Of a stretch of DNA of 64,000 nt, positions 55,479 to 64,000 are shown piece by piece (the first letter of the stretch is position 1; every line of letters begins with the position of its first letter). The stretch is taken from contig NC_087063.1 in the NCBI RefSeq assembly GCF_963678635.1, positions 11,004,386 to 11,068,385 of the forward strand, given 5' to 3'. This stretch comes from Symsagittifera roscoffensis. Its lineage: Eukaryota > Xenacoelomorpha > Acoela > Convolutidae. The position numbers and the translations under genes were made by a program. A model generated the notes under the pieces. That model did no database searches. It was not told the DNA's origin and worked only from the letters and a program-made list of their open reading frames with translations.

Positions 55479-58400
55479 TCAGGCGATGCTCAAGTAGTAT
55501 TTATTGTGCAGATACACCATTATCTCAGTTTCCGCAAAGACTACGTGTAGGATAGCGTACAATTCCCTTGAGCTCAGTTTGCCCCTGTTTGGGTCATACA
55601 CCGGCATCGAGACCTCCATTATTCCTCTTTCAATCATGAAGTCTCGTAGTCTTGTTAGTGCCAACATCACGTGTTCGGGATTGATTGTGTTCCTGTCATT
55701 GACCCTCGTCACTAGGAAGCACAAATATTTGCCCGGGACTTGTGCTACTGATGGTGGAAGCGCTGCCATCCCTCCCAGTCCTGGCCTCTGTCTGAACAGA
55801 AACTCCACGTTCTGGTACTCTCTTTTGAAGTCAGCTTTCAATCTTGATTTGAAACTCATGTCCGCCGTGATGCAGATCGCGCTAGTCCTGTTTGACAGGA
55901 TGAAGTCGCTATCCGTTATCATGATGTTTTCCGAGTACTCGATGGATATTTCAAATTTCGTTTTGAAATTCCGACCTATGGTAGGCTCTGGCTCTTCTTC
56001 TTCCAGTTCCAATTCGCTTGTTTCTCTCACTTCCTTGAGCTTCTTTATCATCAAATTTTCGGTGTGGGTAAGTACCCCCACTCCCCGGACAAAAATATTT
56101 ATCGACGTCCCCGTCGATGTTGTCGGGTCTGAATTGTCCTGAGAAATGTCCAGTGGCCTGTCTGTTGCCGTCCATCCGAAAAGAGGGTCCTCTGTATTCA
56201 TGTAATTTGCCGCTGATACATAGACTTGTTGAATGCTTTGTCCTTCGCGGCTCTCGTCTTTGACATCGCGCATCCACTCTAGTATCCTCAAGTTCGTATT
56301 CTCCCTCCTCTCTATCTCACTCTGTTTGAGATCCGTCTCCAGTTCCGGCGTCGAGTAGTCTTCCTGCGGATAGTGTCCACCATCGTCAATGACCTGCCAT
56401 TCCTCATCGGCTTCCAGTTCGCCTGCACTCAGTAGTTCCTCGCCCAATTTGTCTGGCTGTATCTTATCGATCAAGAAGTCATCCCCGTACCTGTTGTACC
56501 TCATGCCGGTGCGTTTACGATTGCCAGTCCTGGTTCCCGGTGGTATTGGTCGATCTGGCTCCATCCACTTCGGCACCTCATCTTGCTCCGGGTCGTTCCA
56601 GTCTTCTTCTACAAATGATCCTGCTTCAGACTCCACTCCTATCTTTTCATTGTCGTCCAAACTCAAGTTCTCATTACCATCATTTTTTTCTCTGGTGCCT
56701 TTTTCATTCACTTCACACGCTGGCTCTACCACCAGGTACTCAAGACCCTCCATGTCCTTCGGTATGCACCAATCCTCCGGGGACGGGACGTGAGGCTTCA
56801 GATTTTCATAATGTGCCGCTCGCCCAGTACTCAAGCGATAGAACCGTCCTTGTTGATGAACTTCCGTTATCATGAATGGTCCCCTCCACTTCTTGAGTAG
56901 TTTCTTTGTTCCCTTGGGCGGTATGACATTTTGAGAGACCCACACGTATTGGCCCACTTCATATGGCTTCGCTTGTAATATTTTTTCGTCATATTTTCTG
57001 CGTTGCCTCATTTGCGCTTGCGCCGTGTTCCTCCTGCATAGCTCGTTTAACTCCTGTTGTCTTTTGATCGCTTCTTTCACGTATGCCTGAGGCGACGTCC
57101 TTTTCCCTTCGTATTCCGGGTAAAAGAATGTCAGAGGCATTGCTCTCTCCCTACCCGTCAACATCATGAAGGGACTGATGCCCGTCGTTGAGTGCTGTGT
57201 ACTGTTGTAGGCCCCTACTACCTGTGGCAGGTATTTATCCCAATCCGTCATGTATCTTGAGCAGTACACCCTTAACATGTTGACCAGTGTCCTGTTCTGT
57301 CTCTCTACCAACCCGTTGGTCTGTGGATGGTAGGTTGTCGAGTGTGCTTGAGCAATGTGCGATCTCCTCATCAATTCTTTTGTCAAGTCCCCCACAAAAG
57401 CTTTGCCGTTGTCCGACTGGAAAGTCATTGGACAACCATACCGCGATATCCAATGCGTTATCAGATGATCACATGTCTCCTCGGCCGAGGCTGTCTGGCA
57501 CGGAACCGCTTCCGCCAACTTTGTGAAGTGATCTATTATAACCAGTATCTGGTTATATCCCGACTCCGTCATGCAGATTTTTTGATGGTCTATCTGCACC
57601 ACTTCGTTGAACTCTGAGCTCTCGACGGACTTGAGGGGAAATTTCATCTTCCTTGGGTCTTTTACCTGGAGGCATGCCAAGCAGGCATTCACCCATCTCT
57701 CGCAAGCTTTTCTCATTCCTGGCCAATCAAACCTGTGAAGTATCCTTTGTTGTACTTTATCTATCCCCTGGTGCCCCATCTGGTCGTGCGATCTGAAAAG
57801 CACCTCCGTTTGATACAATTGTGGCAGTATGATGAGGTTGTGTTTGTGTAATATCTTCTCCTCATCTTTCCTCTTGCATGCTACCACCCCATCAGCTGTG
57901 TGGTAGAGTAAGTCTTTCTTCTCTTTGTAGAACTGGCTCAAGATCTTGTAGCTGTCTTTCTCGAGTTCCCCCTTCTCCTTGACCCCCGACTGGATCCATT
58001 TGGAGAGGTTACTTGTCATTTTGTCATTCTTTTGGGCTCTTATTAGGTCTGATAGCCTATATCTTGCCTTGACATGCTCCTTTAGCGCCATGATCTGTCC
58101 ATTCATCTCACCAGGGTTGTGGATGTCATCACTCAGCTTCACGCATATCATCCTTTTCACGATTTTTATATCATCTTCTGGCACCAGATTCGTTCTGACG
58201 TTTGAGTTGCATGATAATTCCCTGAATGGCTTCCTTGAAACCGCAATTTTCTCAAGTTCTTCACCACCTCGTATCTCCTGTACGTCCAGATTGTACGTTT
58301 CTGAAGATGGATCCGTCTGTAACTCCCTGTCGTGGTGCCTTGTCTTCTCTTCCGCCAATACCATGCACAGACTGTCTTGGTTTTCGCTGCTCTCATCCGA

Positions 58401-59510
58401 GTCTTCATCCCATTCTTCACGCTCCCCGGACAATTTTCCCTCTCCGGTTTCTTCTTCCGTGAACATGGAACACTCCCCGGACTCTTGACCTAGTCCCAGG
58501 TGTTCAGTATCTTCTTTGAACGTCACTTTCTTTTTCCTAACCTTGGTCTGCTCCAGAATGTTTTCGGGGATTTTGTCAACTAGTGACCGCACGACATCTT
58601 TGCTGTCAGTGACGCTTCCTCTTGAGGAGTCGGTATTGTTCACTGTTTCTTTTCTCCGAAGTATAGTGACTTCCGGTTCCTCTTGACCCTTCTCTTGGAT
58701 CACGGGCTTCTCATCTGATAGTTTCTCGAGCAACCTCATTAAGTCATCATCTATCTGTGCAGTTCCTGCTTCTACCTGGTTAAGATCATAGCCTTTTGCC
58801 TTGAGCGTCTCCCTCACGATCTTCGACTTTAGTATGATTACTATTGGAATCCTTTTGCTCTTCTTCAAGATGGTCTTCTCTGGAGGTTCTTTAGGTAATT
58901 CAGGATGATCTTCTATCGGTTTGCCTGATTTGTCCAGCCATCTCGTGAGTGGAAGACTGTCGTACGTTTCCTTGTCCATGAAGGAGAAGCCATCTTTGAT
59001 TTCAGGTCTGTCTGCCTCTCTTTGCTCTTGTCTCTCATAGAACTCCGTCTTCTTACTCAAGCTATCGGCATTCTGATGTTTATCTCGTGTTCTATGCTCA
59101 ATTATCATGTTGTATCCATCCAGGCGAACTATCCACCTCCCAATGTAACTTTGGTCCATTGAGTACGTTTTCAGCCAGCTCAGTGCTCGATTGTCGACTC
59201 GCAACATGAATGGCTCACTGCCCAGGTATGCCCTGTATTTCTCGACAAAGGTAACCACCGCGAACATCTCTGCTTTTGGTGCTCCGTACTTCATTTCCGT
59301 GTCACTCAGGACTTTGCTCCCGTACGCTATTGGTCTCAAGACTGTCTTCCCATTCCATTCTTGTTCTTGGTGGAGAATCCCAGAAATCGCGACTACCGAC
59401 GCATCCGTGTCCAGCACGTACATCCCTTTCTCAGTCGGCATACCCAGTACTGGTGCCTCACATAGCTCTTTCTTTATTCTCTGGAATGACTCTTCTGCAC
59501 GCTTCTGCAC
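55479..59510 (-). CDS. RNase H-linker-integrase-macro segment of pol, copy B
   Basis: 1,343 codons. Residues about 20-170 are RNase H (DTDASVVAISGILHQEQ). About 190-560 is an acidic linker. The integrase HHCC domain (SHDQMGHQGI, CLAC) spans about 573-614. The core has Asp about 641, Asp about 699 (SDNGK) and Glu about 736 (LVERQNRT). GPY/F is at about 873-893. The tail about 900-1195 is low-complexity and acidic, with YNRYGDDFLIDKIQP. A macro-like domain fills about 1196-1343 (TSAICITADM, GKYLCFLVTRV, MLALTRLRDFM, SMPVYDPNRGKL). The frame begins inside a duplication, so its first residues are not the natural start. Catalytic residues are intact. Confidence 0.85.
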   Translation of the reverse strand: MQKRAEESFQRIKKELCEAPVLGMPTEKGMYVLDTDASVVAISGILHQEQEWNGKTVLRPIAYGSKVLSDTEMKYGAPKAEMFAVVTFVEKYRAYLGSEPFMLRVDNRALSWLKTYSMDQSYIGRWIVRLDGYNMIIEHRTRDKHQNADSLSKKTEFYERQEQREADRPEIKDGFSFMDKETYDSLPLTRWLDKSGKPIEDHPELPKEPPEKTILKKSKRIPIVIILKSKIVRETLKAKGYDLNQVEAGTAQIDDDLMRLLEKLSDEKPVIQEKGQEEPEVTILRRKETVNNTDSSRGSVTDSKDVVRSLVDKIPENILEQTKVRKKKVTFKEDTEHLGLGQESGECSMFTEEETGEGKLSGEREEWDEDSDESSENQDSLCMVLAEEKTRHHDRELQTDPSSETYNLDVQEIRGGEELEKIAVSRKPFRELSCNSNVRTNLVPEDDIKIVKRMICVKLSDDIHNPGEMNGQIMALKEHVKARYRLSDLIRAQKNDKMTSNLSKWIQSGVKEKGELEKDSYKILSQFYKEKKDLLYHTADGVVACKRKDEEKILHKHNLIILPQLYQTEVLFRSHDQMGHQGIDKVQQRILHRFDWPGMRKACERWVNACLACLQVKDPRKMKFPLKSVESSEFNEVVQIDHQKICMTESGYNQILVIIDHFTKLAEAVPCQTASAEETCDHLITHWISRYGCPMTFQSDNGKAFVGDLTKELMRRSHIAQAHSTTYHPQTNGLVERQNRTLVNMLRVYCSRYMTDWDKYLPQVVGAYNSTQHSTTGISPFMMLTGRERAMPLTFFYPEYEGKRTSPQAYVKEAIKRQQELNELCRRNTAQAQMRQRRKYDEKILQAKPYEVGQYVWVSQNVIPPKGTKKLLKKWRGPFMITEVHQQGRFYRLSTGRAAHYENLKPHVPSPEDWCIPKDMEGLEYLVVEPACEVNEKGTREKNDGNENLSLDDNEKIGVESEAGSFVEEDWNDPEQDEVPKWMEPDRPIPPGTRTGNRKRTGMRYNRYGDDFLIDKIQPDKLGEELLSAGELEADEEWQVIDDGGHYPQEDYSTPELETDLKQSEIERRENTNLRILEWMRDVKDESREGQSIQQVYVSAANYMNTEDPLFGWTATDRPLDISQDNSDPTTSTGTSINIFVRGVGVLTHTENLMIKKLKEVRETSELELEEEEPEPTIGRNFKTKFEISIEYSENIMITDSDFILSNRTSAICITADMSFKSRLKADFKREYQNVEFLFRQRPGLGGMAALPPSVAQVPGKYLCFLVTRVNDRNTINPEHVMLALTRLRDFMIERGIMEVSMPVYDPNRGKLSSRELYAILHVVFAETEIMVYLHNKYYLSIA

Positions 59511-59995
59511 GCTTCATGATGCTCTTGTCTCTCATAGAACTCCGTCTTCTTACTCAAGCTATCGGCATTCTGATGTTTATCTCGTGTTCTATGCTCAATT
59601 ATCATGTTGTATCCATCCAGGCGAACTATCCACCTCCCAATATAACTTTGGTCCATCGAGTACGTCTTCAGCCAGCTGAGTGCCCTGTTGTCGACCCGCA
59701 GCTTAAACGGTTCACTGCCTAAGTATGCTCTGTATTTCTCGACAAAAGTAACTACCGCGAACATCTCTGCTTTCGGCGCCCCGTACTTCATTTCTGTGTC
59801 ACTCAAGTCTTTGCTCCCGTATGCTATTGGTCTTAATTCTGTCTTCCCGTTCCAGTCTTGTTCTTGATGGAGAATACCAGAAATCGCGACTACCGACGCG
59901 TCCGTATCCAACACGTACATCCTTTTTTCCATTGGCATCCCCAACACCGGTGCCTCGCACAACTCTTTCTTTATTCTCTGGAATGATTCTTCTGC
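59024..59995 (-). repeat. 475-bp RNase H duplication with an A-like patch, copy B
   Basis: Units 59024-59498 and 59521-59995 repeat at a 497-bp offset, separated by 22 bp containing the doubled 10-mer GCTTCTGCAC. Next to the junction (59521 to about 59640) the units are identical. Further on, the higher unit becomes nearly identical to copy A (41950-42290), while the lower unit differs by several percent. This is the mark of a recombinant. Confidence 0.85.
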
Positions 59996-61588
59996 TGCGT
60001 TGTTCCATGTGAACTTCTTGCCCTTGTGTCTCATTAATTGTTGCATCGGGTATACCTTGTCTGCATAGCCTTTGATGAACTCTCTATAATAGTTAGCGAA
60101 ACCCAGGAAGCTCATCAACTGGTGCTCTGTCTTCGGTGATTTCCAGGTCAGGACTGCTTCCACGGCGTCCGTATCAGGTCTGATGCCGTGCTTGTCTACC
60201 ATCCTGCCCAAGTATTTTATTGAGTCCTTGAGTATCTCGCACTTTGATGGTTTACACTTTAGCCCCGACCTCTTCATGCATGCAAACACTTCGTCAAGTC
60301 TCTCAATGTGGTCTTCCAGTGTTGGCGTCGCTATTACCACGTCATCCACGTAGCACATTACCAGGTTGCCATACTTCTTCGTCACGCCTATCAGCGCGTG
60401 TGCCATCAACCGCTGAAACGTGGCTGTGGCATTGCAAAGTCCAAACGGCATCCGTTTCCATTGAAACAGACCCAACTCGCAGGCAAACCCTGTCTTGTCC
60501 CTGTCCTGCTTCCTTAGTGGTACTTGCCAAAAGGCCGAGCCTAAATCAAGAGTCGTAAAAAATTTTGCATCACCTAACTTCGAGAGACTCTCATCAATCC
60601 TAGGTATGGGATAGGCATCCTTCACCGTGACGGAGTTCAGGTATCGAAAATCACAACAAAACCTCAACTGGTCGCCTTTCTTTTTGGCCATCACTACTCC
60701 ACACGCCCACGGTGACTTGGATGGTTCTATCATGTCATACTCTAGTAACGTCTCGATTTCTTTTCTACACGCGTCAGATTTGTGTGGGGTCATGCGCCTC
60801 GCCCCCTCCCTGTGTGGTACCGCGTTTTTCTCAAGTTCTATTTCATGCTCAACGAAGTTACAACACCCGATATCCGCCTTATGCCTCGAAAAAACTTCCT
60901 CGTTCCGCTCTAGTACGTCCTTGATGGCTTCGAGCTGTTCATCTTTCAGTTTGCCCCTCAAATGTTCAATCTCCGGCAGAACCGGTTTTTCATTTTGCAT
61001 TTCATCTAGTGTGGGTCGCTCTGGAAAGTTCGAACAGCTCGACAGCCCATCATCCGTTTCTGACTTAAGTGATTTAATAAGACCTGAAGAATCTTTTATT
61101 TTCTGCAATCGTCTCAAGATACAAATTTTGTCCCTATGATTGGGACAATCAACAACTTCATTTTGTTTTGAGTTCTCGATCGTTTCATATCGAGTTTTAA
61201 CCGGTAAAGCATATCCCAGTTTCCTCCCTCTCTGTATCGTGATCGGTATATCAAGAGTATTCAACAAGACACTGACGCAGAGGCCGCTCTTCGTTATCGA
61301 GAAGGATCTTCCTAAAACAGCAGCACTTTGACTATTAGGATTCGGAACTACACACACTTGCTTGTTGTCACTTAGTTCATTGTAATTTTTCATCCTCAAG
61401 CCTACGATTGCCGCTTCATTCGCTTTTAGCCTCACCCTCCGACTCAAGAATACCGGTGCTTTGTTTTCATTTGCCATTATTAAATTTACCGGTTTGATTG
61501 CGTACCTCCTATCCGGGTTCCGTATCCTGAACATTGCGTTATTTAGATCAATCGTTACGTCGAAATTCCTGATGAAGTCTCTGCCCAA
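59474..61588 (-). CDS. Reverse transcriptase and RNase H segment of pol, copy B
   Basis: 704 codons. Starts in the protease C-terminal part (GRDFIRNFDVTIDL), then the RT with SETDDGLSSCS, SPWACGVVMAKKKGDQLRFC, LDLGSAFWQVPLRKQDRDK (about 346), KRMPFGLCNATATFQRL, catalytic MCYVDDVVIATPT (YVDD 413-416) and FLGFANYYREFI, then RNase H (TDAS about 559). RNase H ends prematurely in RQEHHEACRSV, caused by the duplication junction. RT motifs are complete. It copies element RNA into DNA in the particle. Confidence 0.85.
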   Translation of the reverse strand: MGRDFIRNFDVTIDLNNAMFRIRNPDRRYAIKPVNLIMANENKAPVFLSRRVRLKANEAAIVGLRMKNYNELSDNKQVCVVPNPNSQSAAVLGRSFSITKSGLCVSVLLNTLDIPITIQRGRKLGYALPVKTRYETIENSKQNEVVDCPNHRDKICILRRLQKIKDSSGLIKSLKSETDDGLSSCSNFPERPTLDEMQNEKPVLPEIEHLRGKLKDEQLEAIKDVLERNEEVFSRHKADIGCCNFVEHEIELEKNAVPHREGARRMTPHKSDACRKEIETLLEYDMIEPSKSPWACGVVMAKKKGDQLRFCCDFRYLNSVTVKDAYPIPRIDESLSKLGDAKFFTTLDLGSAFWQVPLRKQDRDKTGFACELGLFQWKRMPFGLCNATATFQRLMAHALIGVTKKYGNLVMCYVDDVVIATPTLEDHIERLDEVFACMKRSGLKCKPSKCEILKDSIKYLGRMVDKHGIRPDTDAVEAVLTWKSPKTEHQLMSFLGFANYYREFIKGYADKVYPMQQLMRHKGKKFTWNNAAEESFQRIKKELCEAPVLGMPMEKRMYVLDTDASVVAISGILHQEQDWNGKTELRPIAYGSKDLSDTEMKYGAPKAEMFAVVTFVEKYRAYLGSEPFKLRVDNRALSWLKTYSMDQSYIGRWIVRLDGYNMIIEHRTRDKHQNADSLSKKTEFYERQEHHEACRSVQKSHSRE

Positions 61589-61604
61589 AATGAATTGCTC
61601 AGAT

Positions 61605-62906
61605 TCATCTAGATTTTTTTACCACGATAAAGCTCATCCACAGGTTACGTTCCCCCAAGTTGAGGGCTATTATAGGCGTCCTGCCCAGCACCCGAAGGGC
61701 CCCTTTGTTTGCTGCTGACAGCCGTATTCTCGAGTCTATCAAATCACCTTTGTCAAAGCCCATCCGCTCCCAAGTTTCGATTGGTATGACGCTCAAGACT
61801 GCTCCCGTATCAAGTAACCCACGTAGTTGAGTCTTTTTGCCACTTATGTCTAGCACGTGCCCTGTCACATCTGCCTCTGTCCCGATGTGCATCGCATCTT
61901 CTTCAAGCATAGCGCAGTGTCCAATCGATCTCACTTTCAACTCTTCTTTCCCTACGTAGATTTGCCCAATTAGGTCTTCGTCACATGTTATCATTGTTTT
62001 GGTATAGATGTTTATTCCATCTATATTTAGCATCACCTCGTGTGGACCATAAGCTTCAGTATACCTGTTGTCAACAGGTACCGACTTGCTGCCCCCTCTC
62101 GTGAGTAGTGCTCTCAATGCTCTAGAAGTCGTTTGTGGGCTTATACAACTCAAGTAATCTGCGTACACGTCAATGTGCATTATTGTCTGGTCGCTCGGTT
62201 CGCTCAAGTTTCTGGTTACCTCGTGGCCGCCCACTGTGATTATCGACATTATTCTAGCCCCGATTTTCGATATGCCGAATGGCTTTCCCGTCACCGTTTT
62301 TACAGTGTTACAATTCCCGGTCTTTGTTGAGCCTGGTACAGCCTCTGGTGTTGGGTTTGATCCGGTTAATGCTTCGTTGAAATTCTGTCTTTCGATCTCC
62401 AGCTTTAGTCGTTGCTCTATTTCTTTCGCAGCCAGATCCTGTTTCACTTTGGCAATTGCTTCCGTCGCCGCTTTCTCATAGTTTATCTCTAGAGAGTTCC
62501 CGGCCGCGGATTCTATCGCACCATTAACATGTGTTACAGCTTTCACTGTTTTCGTCGGCAATTCCGTGCTTGGTGCTCCTAAGTTCCTAGATTCAAACTC
62601 GTTTTGTCTATTCCGCTGATTCTGCACTGCCGCTAATGCCAACTTATGTTTGGGGTGACTCTGGTCCTTGACCGCTTCCCAGAACAAGGGACAATCCATT
62701 CTGAAGTGCCCCTCCTGGTTACAGAAGAAGCATCTTGCGCCTATCTTGATGATTAAGCCACTATAGTACTCGTGTTCCTCCATCTGGCTCATATCCTCCT
62801 CATCCGGTGCGTATCCTAGACTCTTCATGCCTTGTTTGTATGTTGTGCAGTCAGCCACGTGGAGATCCGCCGACCCGCAGTTCGCGCATGATCTGCGCTT
62901 GTCCAT
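61605..62906 (-). CDS. Nucleocapsid-protease segment, copy B
   Basis: 433 codons. Zinc knuckle 1 at residues 7-20 reads CANCGSADLHVADC, with the histidine one position late compared with C (VDHNVADC). Knuckle 2 at 59-72 is a perfect CFFCNQEGHFRMDC. A helical charged linker follows (AIAKVKQDLAAKEIEQRLKL), then the conserved GGHEVTRNLSEPSD to KSVPVDNRYTEAYGPHEVM region (possibly an extra domain), and the retropepsin site LLDTGAVLSVIP (DTG at 366-368). It ends in a T/A-run shift near 61610; the RT segment continues in another phase 20 bp on. Confidence 0.8.
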   Translation of the reverse strand: MDKRRSCANCGSADLHVADCTTYKQGMKSLGYAPDEEDMSQMEEHEYYSGLIIKIGARCFFCNQEGHFRMDCPLFWEAVKDQSHPKHKLALAAVQNQRNRQNEFESRNLGAPSTELPTKTVKAVTHVNGAIESAAGNSLEINYEKAATEAIAKVKQDLAAKEIEQRLKLEIERQNFNEALTGSNPTPEAVPGSTKTGNCNTVKTVTGKPFGISKIGARIMSIITVGGHEVTRNLSEPSDQTIMHIDVYADYLSCISPQTTSRALRALLTRGGSKSVPVDNRYTEAYGPHEVMLNIDGINIYTKTMITCDEDLIGQIYVGKEELKVRSIGHCAMLEEDAMHIGTEADVTGHVLDISGKKTQLRGLLDTGAVLSVIPIETWERMGFDKGDLIDSRIRLSAANKGALRVLGRTPIIALNLGERNLWMSFIVVKKSR

Positions 62907-63795
62907 GTCATCTCTAGGCTTGTACCATGACGACCTCTGGGGTTGACTTCCCCTTGCGTGTTCCTGTTTTCTGAATATGAGTATTTTTTGGGTTTCATCA
63001 GCATGTATTCCCTTGAGTTCTGTCTCATTTCTTCTGGGGTCGGTGCGCTGTCTTTCGACAATGTGTAGTATGTTGCTAACATTGTTCTTAAGTCATCACT
63101 TTTTACCCCATCAATGAACTTCGAGGCAATGCTAAAGTTTCTTCTGTTTGTCGACTCCTCCGGGTCACTCCTTCTTCTCAAGCTCTCGAGGTCATCTAGG
63201 AACCGATCAATTGACTCGTCGTCCCTCTGCCTTCTCTTTTCAAATCGCATCATCGCTTGGTGACCCTTCATGCCTGATCCGAATCGATTCAGCAATATTT
63301 CGAAGATTTTGTCCGCGGTGTCGCGTTCTTCTTCTTTCTTTGCAACCACGCATTTCAATGCCGTGCCTTCCAGGTTGCTGAGTACGGCTGTGCATGCTTG
63401 CCTTTCATCATTTAAGTTATCTTGCTCTAGATGCAATCTCATCACTTCCACCCACGTGTCAATGCATCCATCGGAGTCGTCTTTGAATTCTTGAAAGTTT
63501 TTCTTGATTTTCCGTCTCTCCTATCGCTTGAGTTAGTGTTCCTCGTGGCGAAGGCCTCTAGAGTCCTGTTCATCATCTCCCAAGTGCTTGCCCACGTCAT
63601 GGCATCCGGACCTGCGTTGCTGCTAGCTGTTGAGTCCCCCGGACCACTCGTTGTGTTTGATGTCCCATTTTTCATGATTGTTTTAGCAACCGTTGGTGCT
63701 ATGCTTACCGCATCCGGGTTTAAAGTCAACGGTGTCGATTGCCGTTTGTTCCTTTGTGGTTCCACAAAGTCCACTCTGGTGCCTTGCGTGCGATC
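62825..63795 (-). pseudogene. gag: gag of copy B (5' end missing)
   Basis: Two phases. 63442-63774 and onward into the gap contain DFVEPQRNKRQSTPL and DAMTWASTWEMMNRTLEA. 62825-63451 contains the capsid-like EVMRLHLEQDNLND, NLEGTALKCVV, EILLNRFGSGMKGHQAMMRF and SIASKFIDGVKSDDLR, the retrotransposon-gag pattern. A shift lies near 63500 and another near 62975, just before the first zinc knuckle. In sequence it is a close relative of C gag. Confidence 0.75.
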
Positions 63796-63995
63796 NNNNN
63801 NNNNNNNNNNNNNNNNNNNNNNNNNNNNNNNNNNNNNNNNNNNNNNNNNNNNNNNNNNNNNNNNNNNNNNNNNNNNNNNNNNNNNNNNNNNNNNNNNNNN
63901 NNNNNNNNNNNNNNNNNNNNNNNNNNNNNNNNNNNNNNNNNNNNNNNNNNNNNNNNNNNNNNNNNNNNNNNNNNNNNNNNNNNNNNNNNNNNNNN
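63796..63995. other. Assembly gap
   Basis: 200 N; only ATACA follows. The 5' part of copy B (start of gag, leader, 5' LTR) would be expected here or beyond. The round length suggests a gap of unknown true size. Confidence 0.95.
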
Positions 63996-64000
63996 ATACA

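Larger units (their letters stand above)
44764..63795 (-). mobile_element. Giant Ty3/gypsy LTR retroelement, copy B (best preserved)
   Basis: Truncated at the assembly gap, so the 5' LTR, leader and start of gag are missing. From gag to 3' LTR it is colinear with A and C and has the longest frames (1,897, 1,343, 704, 620 and 433 codons). Lesions: shifts near 63500, 62975, 61610, 53220, 47600, 47360 and 46510, and an RNase H duplication at 59024-59995. At least 19 kb without its 5' part implies a full length above 22 kb if the leader is like that of C. Confidence 0.85.

Overview
This window is repeat-dense eukaryotic DNA. I see no host gene, no bacterial-type operon, no rRNA, no tRNA and no CRISPR. 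Ty3/gypsy LTR retroelements, CR1/Jockey-like LINE fragments and a PHD plus reverse-transcriptase element suggest an animal genome, but I cannot name the species. A 200-bp run of N near the right end marks an assembly gap.

Almost everything belongs to one family of unusually large (about 20 kb) Ty3/gypsy retroelements, present as three copies plus an LTR/leader fragment. Copy C (898-21025, + strand) is the most decayed. It is inserted into an older element on the opposite strand, whose two halves flank it (1-897 and 21026 onward). A fragment, D (22386-24905, + strand), is an LTR interrupted by a LINE plus the start of a leader. Copy A (24949-45685, - strand) has both LTRs but lacks gag. Copy B (44764-63795, - strand) is the most intact; it shares its 3' LTR with the 5' LTR of A, and its 5' end is lost in the gap.

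The layout read from B, with C supplying the 5' part, is: an LTR of about 0.86-0.92 kb; a leader of about 2.4 kb with a hairpin-forming minisatellite; gag with a coiled coil and two CCHC knuckles; protease; reverse transcriptase; RNase H; a long acidic linker; integrase with a GPY/F module; a C-terminal macro-domain-like segment; a spacer of about 0.5 kb rich in CTTGAG/CTCAAG; a second reading frame of about 2,950 codons; a 3' UTR of about 0.43 kb; and the LTR. The second polyprotein contains a coiled coil, an SGNH/GDSL hydrolase-like domain, a second possible SGNH-like domain and long stretches I cannot assign. No envelope-like signal peptide or transmembrane anchor is apparent.

All copies carry lesions. 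Each also carries its own recent internal rearrangement: a 712-bp SGNH piece pasted upstream of the macro domain in C, two large tandem duplications in A, and an RNase H duplication with an A-like patch in B. These suggest repeated template switching or gene conversion between relatives, although mis-assembly must be excluded. The most notable result is the element itself: a gypsy-type retroelement coupling integrase to a macro-like domain and carrying a giant esterase-containing second ORF.
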